Below, piece after piece: positions 48,251 to 58,167 of a DNA stretch of 64,000 bases (position 1 is the stretch's first letter; each line of letters begins with the position of its first letter). The stretch lies in contig NC_049992.1 in NCBI RefSeq assembly GCF_000003815.2, forward strand, positions 8,989,671-9,053,670. Reading direction: 5' to 3'. Below the pieces are notes generated by a model, which was not told where the DNA came from, ran no database searches, and saw only the letters and a program-made list of their open reading frames with translations. Both the position numbers and the translations under genes were made by a program. Origin of the DNA: Branchiostoma floridae (Eukaryota; Chordata; Leptocardii; Amphioxiformes; Branchiostomatidae).

Positions 48251-50238
48251 GAGGTGAAAGGTCAGATGAAAAGTGCACATGCAGCAACATGAAGAGGAGG
48301 CAGGATGTTTTCGTAGTTTTGGCGGGAAATTACTGAAACGGTTCCAGATGGGATGATGTCGAAGGAGGGGCTGATGACGTTATTTGGAAAAAGTAAAAAG
48401 AAATGCTGTACTGTACCCACAACAACGCCAATCAACTGCCAAGAGGAAAAGCCAGTTGGCCTGAAAACCTTTACATCACAACATCTGCTTGGATATTGTC
48501 TGCTTTTCATGGCCAATGATGAGACAGAGGTTTGGGTTAATCTCAAAGCAGATGTTGGGGGTCTGTCACGCTTTCTTTTATATCCTATGGGAATATAACC
48601 TGGGTGCGAGTATAGGAGCCCGTAGGATATCAGGAGGAGGCATTTTGAAACAGAAAAGGGCAATTAGGAAAGTCAAGGAGGTTATATAACCTCCTTGGGA
48701 AAATGTATAGAGGGACATTTATTTTTAAATGCTGCAAAACATAGATGATCATAGATAAAAGCAAACCGGAGCCTACATCTGATAGGAGATTCTTACAAAC
48801 CTCCTTGGTGAAACAGACTATGTCAGTATGTGTGCAATGCGATTGAAAAAGCAAGAGTAACGTTAGGGGTCGATGAAAAGGCTAGGCTGTCTACCTGGCC
48901 TGTCTACCTGGCCTGGCTATCACGTCAGGCAACTGAGATCCCCCCATTCATCCCCACATTAACAACTAGCCTCATATAGCTGCGCCCTCTAGCAGAAAAT
49001 TACTGACATTACTCTGGGATGGTATGAGAGCATACTTACTAAAAGCGTATTGTCCATATTGTCAAGACATATACCAAGAAAAAATAAACTTGTTTGAATT
49101 TCTTAGGGTCTGTAACAGATAAATATTAAGTAAACATTAAGGGCAGAAGGAAACGACTCGTGGTTTGTGTTGCGAACAACTATACCATACTGGCAGTTTT
49201 GCCAAACAAAGAAGGTCATAAGAGGTCACCACGTAACTGAAGGCCAGGCTGTGCGGCAGAAAATGGATGTTGCTAGAAGATTGGATTTTGACTTGACATT
49301 TTCCCTTCAACTTATCGTTTCCACAATCTTTAATTATCTTTCGGGGGGGGGGGGTGTAACTTGGTATGGTTGGATAGGTCCCTTAAGGTGCCCTATTGTA
49401 ATCCACAAACCGCATTGAAAGATCGTGCTTTGTTGCCGACATATTCTCGATTGAATGGTCCCCTGAAGTAACCGCGAAGCGAACACTTCGGTAACCGCTA
49501 GGCGAACCCTTACGATCGAATAATATTAAAGGCAGCTGATGATAAAATAAAAATGTAATTCAATAACCTAATTATTTTGTAAAACACTAGCTAATTTGCA
49601 TATCAGAGCATGATTAATTTTAACTGACAGATGGCTTCTCAAATGGACTAGATGGCTGACGGATTGATAACCACCCTCTGTTAATTATCATACCCGCAAC
49701 ATTTTTCAATATTCAGAAAGCATAAACTGGACATATTTACTGAAAGTCATATGAAGATATGATATTTCGACAAATGGAGAAGAGATACATGTATAAGTTA
49801 GCCCAAACACCCTCACACCTGGAAAATTAATTTAACTACATTTGAACATTCCTTATCCTAAAAGTCAGAAAAGACTACATGTATAAGTAAACAAATGTCT
49901 ATAACTCACAGTTGAGCTACATTTTAAGAATTCTTATCCTTAATTTCTAAAAATTCTTAAGTTTTAATGCAAAATTCTACAATTATTTATTCTATTCATA
50001 GTAAAGAAACTTACCAAGTCAAAAGAAAACAGTCAATAAACAAGACATTTTCATGAAACTTCAACAATGCTTTTCTATCATTGTTTCAGAACTTGAAAGT
50101 CTAGGCATATGTGATATAACTTTTATATATAACTATATGGGTGTATGAAAAACTTCACGATTGAGCTTATCAAAAGCTTCACTGCAAGGTCATTAGCTTT
50201 AATTAGGCGCAAATACAAGATGCATTTCCCTACTACAT
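48251..50238. other. intergenic, no gene seen
   Basis: Only short frames without motifs. A poly-G tract of about 14 lies near 49,343-49,357, and a GAAGCGAACACTTCGGTAACCG stretch at 49,476-49,497 has short inverted motifs. Confidence 0.4.
48674..48697. repeat. perfect 24-bp palindrome of the CAAGGAGGTTA family
   Basis: CAAGGAGGTTAT joined directly to its reverse complement. Related hairpins occur at 55,963-55,992 and 63,313-63,344, and a single arm (AACCTCCTTGG-like) near 48,799. Confidence 0.8.
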
Positions 50239-53200
50239 TCAGGAGAACTTCTCGAGTCCATGACTATTGTCCATAGAGGAAACACTATCTGGAAGGTTGG
50301 GCCCTAGCTGCACCCTTTCTTCAACACTACTCATTGAGTTAGCCTCCTTCTCCTTGTCCTTTCCACTCATCTGTCTCTTAAGCAGTCCCAAGGCTTTATA
50401 CTTGTCATTTTCTGCAATATCATCAAGACCAGACAACTGTACATCTGACCAATTCATATGACGTCGGTTGACTGACTCCCAATCAACCTCGGATGCTCTC
50501 GCAGCAATTTCTGGGTCCTCGGACTTCATCTTAAAGAACAATCCTTGCAGGAGTTGGCTGGCTTCTTCTACTTCTGCTTCCGAGAACCCAGGAACGGTTG
50601 GCAGTGTCATCTGCTTTGGAGGCCCTGGTAACTTGCCCTCTTCAAGATGACCAACGTCTTGTGAGCTATCATCTTTGGTGTCTTCAGCTTCTGAATCAGA
50701 TGATGTTCTTTCCATGTACTCTTGCTCCTCAATGCTGAGTGACCTGTTAGAATAGAATGAATGGACCTTAGTGGAAGTTATACGTGTTTATCTCCATACA
50801 CAATCTAAAGCACTAACTAATAGCCATGTGTTCAGCCCTTTCTTTGTCAACTACAGCAAGAAAGGAACTTTCATAATTATACATTTGAATGACCTTCATT
50901 GCTCAAGTTTGGAGTTATTGTAATATACATGTAGTACAGAAACTAAATATGATGGACTTTTTTGTATTGTGTTTTTCTTGTATACTATGTAGGAAGAAAC
51001 AAAAATGTGGTCCGTATAATTATTCTAAAGGAGTACCTGAAGATCCTAAGGACATCCTGATCCACATTTGATGCACCCAGACGATGCACCCGAAGACCAT
51101 GATCATTCAACCAGCTCCTGTTCTCTAAAGGTTGGCTCCTGGTTAAGAATGAACAAAAAGTCATGTTATTAGAAGATGGCGATTATCTCAACAAGTTTTC
51201 TTGTCTTGTAAATCTACCAAGTAGGTCACTATACACCTTCATTCCACATTAATATGTATGGTTAAATGTAATAATATAATAATGTAATGTAATGTAATGT
51301 AATAATAATATCGGGTGTATTTTGCAGCCAGTGTGTACCCAAAGTGTGGGTAATGAGGCTGTTTAATGTGGCCGAGGCACCTCTTCAAGCTTTTATGTCA
51401 CTCCCGGAAGACGATTTCGTGTTAAGCTTCGTGAGGCTACTGCAATCCGGACGTCCTTGGTTGGTCCCCCATCCAAGTACTGTCCAGACCGTGCGTTGCT
51501 TAACTTCCGAGATCGAGGGATCATGTGTACCAATGAGCCACGCAGGCGTATTTATATGTAACTAATGAGATCTTTCTACATCTTCCTTAAGCACTATACA
51601 CCAGAACCTTAAAAGGAAATGATTTTCAGCTTCACGTGTATCAGAGAATGTAATTTTTGTGGAAAGAAATGAAAATGGGATCTACACGCTGTTTTAAAGT
51701 GTACCTCATGATCCTAGATCTGAGATCGGCAATCCGATCTACAGTGGTTGCATCCATCTTTAGATCGCCATCTTTGAACAAGCTTTTGCCTTCAAGGGAT
51801 GAGGTCCTGGTCGGGAAAGAACACGTTATCAGAAAATGAAGAGTACCTCAATAGGTTTTCTTGTCTTGCACATACACTTTCATTCAACATTCATACATCA
51901 AAATGGTTAAAAGCAATCACTTATATAGTCTTCCATTCACTTTATTCCTACCAGAACCACTGAGGAAAACGTCTATCAGAGATAAGGTAACCACTCATAC
52001 TATTACCACAAGTACGTCTTCATTGTACTTTCAACAAAATAATTTGAAAACAGGCTGAAACTTGCACATAGAAACCAGTTAGACAGCTTACATCATATCC
52101 AAGACACTGAGCTCGTAATCATCATCAAAACTGTTTTCATGAGCGACAATGGCCTTGAGGATGTCATCAAGGTCAACCTTCTTGCCAACAGCTTCCATGA
52201 GCCGTTGAAAGCCCAAGGGTGAAATGTCATCATCTTCATCTTTGGAAAGCTCTTCCTGCAGAGTCTGCCTCACTTTAGCTTCATCCATTTTCAGTTCTGG
52301 GTGTGCTGAAACAATGCTCTGTGGGTCGCGAAAGATAAAGTATCGTCAGCAATGTTACATTGTTAAAAAGAAATTTAGATTATACAACTATTTTCCTTAA
52401 CACCATAACTAATGTCAGGAGGTTTTCTGAAGCTGGCATCAACAACCTTTACAAGCATCTGTTGATTGCCAGAAGCTTGCTGGACTTCAAAATGCCAAAG
52501 ACTCAGTTTTTTGCACGATAATTTCCCCTCACTTTGGATGGGCTCAGTGACATGCAAATATTGTCTGATCCCTAAAAATTGAACAGTAAATCAACAGGAC
52601 ACTGAGCATACTACTGTCAAAATTGTCCTCCAGAGCTTGCGCACTTATGGGGTAAGCTATTTTTCTGCTGTATGTCATGAGGTTTAAAGGCCCCTATTGT
52701 AGGATCCTGATGGCAAACCTAGACACATTTTCCTGGGCAAAATTTTGCCTGATGTTTACACTGAGTAAGCAACTTCTTTGATGTAGTTTTGCCATTCTAT
52801 GTGGTGTGTATTACTCACCTGGATGTCTTGAAAGGGGAGTGACATGATTTTCTGAACTGAGATTTTCTGAGCTGAGCTGGCATTTTGAAGCGTGATATGT
52901 TCCCATACATCTGGAATCGTATCTCGGGAGCTTTCCAGTTCCAGTTGGTCCCCATCTTTTATGCCCAGATCCTTGATAGTGTTTGCTGGGTACATGATCC
53001 TTCTGCGTTTGTGTGTAAGGACCTTAAAAAAGAGTTTAAAAAGACTAGCCTGGTGCATTCATGAGTAGTAGTCAGTCAGAATGAAAAAAAAAAGATTTAG
53101 TGTACAATTGGCATGGGTCCAGGGCAAGTGCCTTAAAAGACGTAAAAGACAAAAAAATGAACTTAGAATTCTGGAATTTTTGGTACATTACACAATTGTT

Positions 53201-54552
53201 AGTATAGTCAACTTACCAACAACTTGCCATTCTGTTTAGCAATTAGCACTTACATGAAAGAGTATGGGACTTCACTGCTTTGCTGCATCAGTGGACTGGT
53301 GCCTTGAGCTTTAGTGCTTACACAACTTTGTGGCTTAATAGAAACAAAGATATACCAACAAAGACAGTAACTTAGGACAGCACTCACCTGTTTATGACAA
53401 GGAACCTTGTCCCTCATCTGGTGCATGATGACAATGGCTGGATCTTCTGCATCTACCTTCAGTGTCCTTGATGAGCCTTCAAACTTGACATCAACTTGAA
53501 CTTCTGGAGGACGAATGGAGGACAGATTAGGAATACTGAACAAATGACTGAACACACAGAACATGGCATACCACATAATAAATTCTTTATTTTCGTGCAG
53601 ACTATCACATTTTCGTCTTTGACCTACTAGAGTCTGTTTTGCAATTTTTTCGCAGTTTACAGCATATATTTGCTCATTTTGCAGCTTCTTTGTACAATTT
53701 ACAGTATAGTCACAAACTTGTACTGGAAATTGCTGTGCATGCTGATGACATTCATATATCAATCAAGTCAGTGTGGCCGTAATAATATAAAGCTATCTAA
53801 CCATTGTTAGTCAGTGATTCCCTCCACTGCCTGCAGTCCAGCCAGACCCAGTCATCTTTGGGAATTTCCAACTGGTTATTGCTGATGCAAGTGAAAGTGT
53901 TGTCTGCTTCAACATCTGTCACAGCCACCTGTCAAATAAGTAAATATTTGTTTCCCAAAATTTGAATGGTACAAATGAGACAAAAGTGTACCATATGCAT
54001 ACGGCGACACACAACACAACTGAGTCCTGTACACAAACAAACCAACAAATTCCATAATACTCAAATTCATAATTTACCACCCTTTTTTACTTCAAAATGT
54101 GAAAATGAAGTCTTGGGTTTTACCAATTTCCCTGCCATCTTGTACAAGCAGTTATTTAGCTTTTAAAGACATATTTATCTAGATAATAAATTAAATTGTC
54201 TCCAGTAAAGTTTGAATTATTGTTCTATCTCGATGTAACTGACTCAAATTTGAGGAAGTGGCTTCATATTGATGTTTGAGGCGATGTTTAATATTTTACA
54301 ACAGGTAGTTAGAAAAGCCTAAGTTTGCTTGCAAGTAAACACTGAAAGTATGGTCTGTGTACAACAATATGAGCAACTTATATGTAATGTATTACTGTAC
54401 ATAGTAACGTATTAGTACTTACCTTTTTCAAATAAATTCTTTCCCTCTTCTTTTTTTTCCATGGTATTCGCTTGTGATGCTTGCATTCCTTGCTTGCAAT
54501 AAGCCCCTTCAGAGGTAGTTGGATACGTTCATGAAACTTATGCTGATATTTT
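50239..54552 (-). CDS. unrecognised gene with ubiquitin-like domain and possible PLAT-like segment (3' part)
   Basis: Eight phase-consistent exons in transcript order: 54,552-54,423; 53,928-53,802; 53,503-53,388; 53,022-52,819; 52,318-52,092; 51,806-51,705; 51,138-51,037; 50,743-50,239 (stop TGA). Exons 1-2 encode RERIYLKKVAVTDVEADNTF and KDDWVWLDCRQW, reminiscent of the WxLxxVxVxD...FxC end of PLAT/LH2 domains (weak). Exons 3-4 encode VKFEGSSRTLKVDAEDPAI through VLTHKRRRIMYPANTIKDLG and GDQLELE, a good ubiquitin-like fold pattern. Exon 5 is acidic-helical (KDEDDDISPLGFQRLMEAV). Exons 6 and 7 are duplicates. The last exon is Ser/Asp/Glu-rich with a conserved-looking DWESVNRRHMNWSDVQLSGL core. 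The first exon begins at an acceptor in phase 2, so the 5' end is further upstream, possibly including the gasdermin-like exon. Function unknown. Confidence 0.65.
51037..51806 (-). CDS. tandemly duplicated 102-nt exons
   Basis: Exons 51,806-51,705 and 51,138-51,037 have identical length and phase (2/2) and encode related peptides: SSLEGKSLFKDGDLKMDA...VDRIADLRSRIMR and SQPLENRSWLNDHGLRVHRL...VDQDVLRIFR. Flanking introns are also alike (GTACCT[C/G]ATGATCCTA downstream; TTTTCTTGTCTTG upstream). Each can be skipped or added without shifting the frame. Confidence 0.75.
51275..51302 (+). repeat. AATGT microsatellite
   Basis: About four copies of the 5-mer AATGT with flanking AATAATAAT. Immediately precedes the 5S-like element. 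Confidence 0.8.
51370..51560 (-). repeat. 5S-rRNA-like sequence, probable SINE or 5S pseudogene
   Basis: The reverse complement contains GATCTCGGAAGTTAAGCAAC, then AGTACTTGGATGGGGGACC, closely matching the internal and 3' parts of 5S rRNA (GATCTCGGAAGCTAAGCA, TAGTACTTGGATGGGAGACC). The 5S 5' end is weakly preserved and the 3' side is replaced by other sequence. This resembles 5S-derived SINEs of the DeuSINE/SINE3 type, known in amphioxus and fishes. It lies in an intron between the duplicated exons. Confidence 0.6.
52375..52571 (-). CDS. possible unplaced or cassette exon
   Basis: After TTCAATTTTTAG a minus frame reads IRQYLHVTEPIQSEGKLSCK, then LSLWHFEVQQASGNQQMLVK and a stop. It looks protein-like, but its entry phase (1) does not fit between the exons at 52,819-53,022 (phase 0 out) and 52,092-52,318 (phase 0 in), and no good donor precedes the stop. 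It may be an alternative last exon or belong to a relic. Confidence 0.25.
52819..53503 (-). CDS. ubiquitin-like domain exons
   Basis: Two exons, 53,503-53,388 and 53,022-52,819. The order beta (VQVDVKFEGSSRTLKVDAED), helix (PAIVIMHQMRDKV), beta (RRRIMYPANTIKDLG), IKDGDQLELE follows the ubiquitin beta-grasp pattern; TLKVDAED, then I-K-D-L-G-I-K-D-G-D-x-L are the clearest landmarks. No diglycine end is seen, so it is an embedded domain and not a conjugated modifier. Confidence 0.65.
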
Positions 54553-56175
54553 CTGAAGAATATTTTTTAATTTTTTTAAATACAATAGACCAGGTAGGGA
54601 AAGATTTGTTGGCACACTTTACAACATTAATGTAACTGTTACTGTAACAGTGCTGCTGGCTTAGCCTGTTTGCTACTCGATTACTAACGGTCTCACCCTG
54701 AAAAAATAGTCAGAAACTGTTAGGCTCGCTATGTATGGTGATGTCGCGTAATGAGCTGTGTGGGACACATGGAGTGGAGCCTCTTTTGATTGGATGATCC
54801 TTTGGTACTGCAGTCCTATCAGACGGCGTTATTTTTCATGTGATCATGTTGTTGTGTTGGGGTCAGAAATCTGCCACAAAAATCACACATGGGCTTGAGT
54901 ACAGCCATTTTATTCTTGCAGATGGCACTACTGCTGGCTAAATATTAAAACAGTTACAGGTATAATATATAATTAGCTACTTGCACAATTTTTGTGACAT
55001 ACATGGGTACTAATTACTCCTAACAACATCCGAGGGAATGTTGTCACCTGTTCATGTTTATGAATACATTATGCATATTATTCTATATATATCATATTAA
55101 TATATACTCTCCAGGCAGAGGATGGTGGGAAAGACTGACCCCTTATCACATGTATCAATTAGCCTTCAGGCATGAACTTGCAAATAAACTTCTATTGACA
55201 TATCCCATTTTCTTTCTCTCCAAGCAGTCTGAGGTTCGTGTCTGGCTGTTTTTTATGTGTTTTCGGCATGTGTTTTGTTCAGGTTTTTTATTTTGCCCTC
55301 AGTTTTCTTCATGGCAGGAAAGTACCATTTTTTGTTCACACTGACCGCACCAAAATGAAAAACTTGGTACGGACAGAAAACGGGTCACAATCTACCCCAC
55401 TAACCTCTGCTCCGAGAGTAATAATCATACCCTGTTTCCAAAATGCTCAGTAGATCAATCTGATCTACATGTACATCTGCAGAAGACCAAAACATTCTTC
55501 TTCCACCCCTATCAGGCTTTTCCTGACCGATGTAGCGAATGGTGAGACGGGAGCCTTTCCTTCTGTTTTCCCCACTTCCAAGCACTGTGATGGCGGCTGT
55601 ACACATATAAAGGACCAAAACATTATGCATCATACTATTATTTTCATAGCAATTTTTTCCAAGGTCTACAATATCTATAAAACCATTCTGTCTCCCTTGA
55701 TGGACAGAAATAAAAACTTCATGACAATATGATGTACATTATGCAATAGCATGCAGAGCTGAGCAATGAGCATCATCGTCAAAACCTCTACAAAATATTG
55801 GAGCCATTTAAAGCTTTCCTCTCAAACTGTGGGAGACTGAGGTACCAAGTATAAGCTGCACAGGGTTTTTAACTCAAGTAACTTGTAAGGACTTATTTGG
55901 TAAGGTGAAAACTATGGCATAATTGTTTCTTTTAATAGAACTGCCTTGCAAAATTGGTTTATCCAAGGAGGTTAAAAAAGGATCTCCTTGGTATATCAGT
56001 GACTGTACAGAAAATAATTGGCATCAATTTTCCACATTCTGTTGGCTTCAAGTGGCACAAATAATTTGGTTGATGATCTGTTATAATATCTGTGTTTAGC
56101 ATCTAAGCATAATACCTTACTTGCAAACTTGGGATGTATAAAATGGGGAGGGATAGACTCTACCATTGAGGAATT
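54553..56175. other. interval between gasdermin-like exon and ubiquitin-like gene
   Basis: No exon that would link the two in phase was found. It contains two CTC/GTTT-rich stretches around 55,200-55,560 with frames that do not resemble a gene, and a CCAAGGAGGTTA hairpin at 55,963-55,992. Confidence 0.35.
55963..55992. repeat. CCAAGGAGGTTA hairpin
   Basis: CCAAGGAGGTTAAAAAAGGATCTCCTTGG forms imperfect inverted arms; third member of the family at 48,674 and 63,313. Confidence 0.65.
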
Positions 56176-57075
56176 CTAAAAAGGGTAGAAATACTTACTT
56201 TGCCCCTGTCTCTCCTCAGTCCCAGGTCCAAGGGTGTAGTTCCCCTCAATACTTCCGCTTTTTTCCATCCCAACAATCTTCCCTTGATCGTCGTAAGAGA
56301 TCTTTGCCAACTTGAGGGCCAGCACGGCGTTGTTCACTACTTGTCTGTGTTCTTCTGGACGCTGACTGAGGGTTCCACCTTCGGCCTCAACATTCACAGG
56401 CTCTGCTTCAACCTTTCCACCTCCTCTCTTTTTAGATTCCACATTTTGCTTGACTTGCCAGGAAATCTTGCCAGCTACGATAACATCAGTGATGACAAAC
56501 AGGCTGTTTTCTCCTCTTATGTTTGTCGCGGTGATGTTCACGGTATGTTTGTCAAATGTACTGCGTAGGTCTTCAAAGTCGACCGACTTCGTTACCAAGT
56601 CCTCGCAGAAGACTTCCACGCTGCTACTCATGCTTTTGGTACCAGTCATTGACGCGCCAAAGCCTGCATTCGGAGCGATGTGAAACCTCACCCTTCCACT
56701 ATAATCAGTGCTTTTGATGCAGGCGTACTTGTGTTGCGAAACAGCTGACGCCTCTGACACTACAGTTGTTCTGACTGACTCTTCGCTCAGTGACTCGTTG
56801 ATACTTATATTAGTACTGTTTGATGTGAACATGCTGAAAAAGCCGCCACTTTTTCCTTCAGACTTTGGATTGATGTAGTTCTCTGGAGACAGGGCAGGCT
56901 CGAGCACGATGCTACCATATCTGTCGCACTTCTTTGTCTTGAGGAGAAAAGTTTTGGGGTTACACCTGTTCGCATTCATCGCAAGATCAATCATCCATCC
57001 AGTTCCACCCTCTCGAGTTCTTATGATGTCACTGGCGAGGAAATTGTGTAACTCGAGGAAGTCTGGCTCTGCCAT
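56176..57075 (-). CDS. gasdermin-like pore-forming domain protein
   Basis: Gasdermin N-terminal domains oligomerise and open pores in membranes after release from an inhibitory C-terminal half. The minus frame from ATG 57,075 gives 299 residues to a stop at 56,176, the size of a gasdermin N-terminal domain alone. Landmarks that fit the family: an N-terminal hydrophobic/charged strand (WMIDLAMNAN), the K-rich LLKTKKCDRYGS segment, a long Ser-rich beta-hairpin (FTSNSTNISINESLSEESV), then SMSSSVEVFCEDL, RGENSLFVITDVIVAGKISW and VVNNAVLALKLAKISYDDQGK. The homology is by pattern, without a search. The exon opens at an acceptor at 57,134 and the frame stays open to it, so an upstream start is possible. 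A strong donor (GTAAGT) follows 56,199 in phase 1, so translation may continue into another exon instead of ending SKYFYPF. No inhibitory half is visible in this exon. Confidence 0.55.
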   Translation of the reverse strand: MAEPDFLELHNFLASDIIRTREGGTGWMIDLAMNANRCNPKTFLLKTKKCDRYGSIVLEPALSPENYINPKSEGKSGGFFSMFTSNSTNISINESLSEESVRTTVVSEASAVSQHKYACIKSTDYSGRVRFHIAPNAGFGASMTGTKSMSSSVEVFCEDLVTKSVDFEDLRSTFDKHTVNITATNIRGENSLFVITDVIVAGKISWQVKQNVESKKRGGGKVEAEPVNVEAEGGTLSQRPEEHRQVVNNAVLALKLAKISYDDQGKIVGMEKSGSIEGNYTLGPGTEERQGQSKYFYPF

Positions 57076-57134
57076 GTCTGCACTGACAGTTCTTTGAGAC
57101 AGTGTACGTACAGTGTAAACCAAATGGCATGTAT

Positions 57135-58167
57135 CTGAAAAAATTAATTAGCATGTTCACTGTTCTGAGTACGCATGTGCAGCAACTTTTGGGATTATGG
57201 GAAATATGTCAAAGGTGAAGGCCCCTGAAACATAAACAAATCACGTCTGGACAAATTATTACGCAAATCGAGACAATGGTTGTGAGGGCAATTGTTTAGT
57301 CAGGGGCCTTCACTTTGATATGTAATCCCTTTCACAGAGGTCAGAATGAATCTAAATGTGCTGTGACAGGAATTCTAGGTAATACAAAATGTATGTCAAA
57401 GCCAAGGTAAAGGCGACTTAGGCCTCGAAAAAGCAAGCAGTCCTGTCTTCGCCACTGTTTCGATTTGCATTAAACAACGTCCAGACAGGTTTTGTTTTGT
57501 TTTTTGGGCCGTTACCTTTGACATGTTAACTAGAATGCCTGTCGTCGCACATGCGTCCTATTAAAATCTCTGTGAAAGGGCTTTTCAATATTGAAGGCAA
57601 CTAACAGTTACTAGAGTACAGTGGTGAAAGACGTGAAGTTTCCAAAGAATCTTTAATTTAAAGAATTATTAGAATAAACGTTATACATTTTAAGTCATGT
57701 GGTCGGAATGGCTTTGCTAATTATCAAGTGCGCGAGAAGCAAAACTCTGAATAACCTTAGACTTGATGGCTGACGTCCACTGGGCTTCTAGGAAAGTCCT
57801 CTTTGGAAACTTTTGACTGACTACCAAAGTACCATCCCATAATATGTAGTAGTTCAGAAGAATCCATTTAAACTATGGGTAATCTACCTAAAGAAAAAAA
57901 TTAATACAATTATAATTTTGGTGACAAAATCACCAAAAAATTTTTTCACAATTTGATTGAATATATAAAATAGGAATTTTTGTTCTTGTGGGGATAAAAC
58001 AAAGAACTAAAAGATCTTCTAAATATTTTGCTTGATGATATTACACCCCCATGTTTTAGTGAGATGTGCTGAACCCGGAAGTGAAGCAACTTCTTAAACT
58101 TGCCTGGCAACTTCCAGAACCAGAAGACAACTTCTCTGCGGTCTGAAGACGTCTCCAAAGTCTTGTC
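57135..58167. promoter_or_regulatory. divergent promoter interval with nested inverted repeats
   Basis: The gasdermin-like exon (minus) and JmjC gene (plus) diverge from here. Pairs of inverted blocks occur: ATATGTCAAAGGTGAAGGCCCCTGA (57,206) with TCAGGGGCCTTCACTTTGATAT (57,300), GTCAAAGCCAAGGTAAAGGC (57,395) with GGGCCGTTACCTTTGACATG (57,508), and outer CGCATGTGC (57,172) with GCACATGCG (57,547). The outer pair resembles NRF-1-type sites. The sequence may be an inserted fold-back element used or tolerated in a promoter. Confidence 0.5.

Noticed and set aside
55400..55633. Minus frame with LTIRYIGQEKPDRGGRR-like basic stretch
   Set aside because: No matching splice sites into either neighbouring gene and no family recognised; possibly repeat-derived.
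56100..56177. Apparent extra exon joining gasdermin-like and downstream exons in matching phase
   Set aside because: It would need an intron of about 23 bp (56,198-56,176), below a workable intron length.
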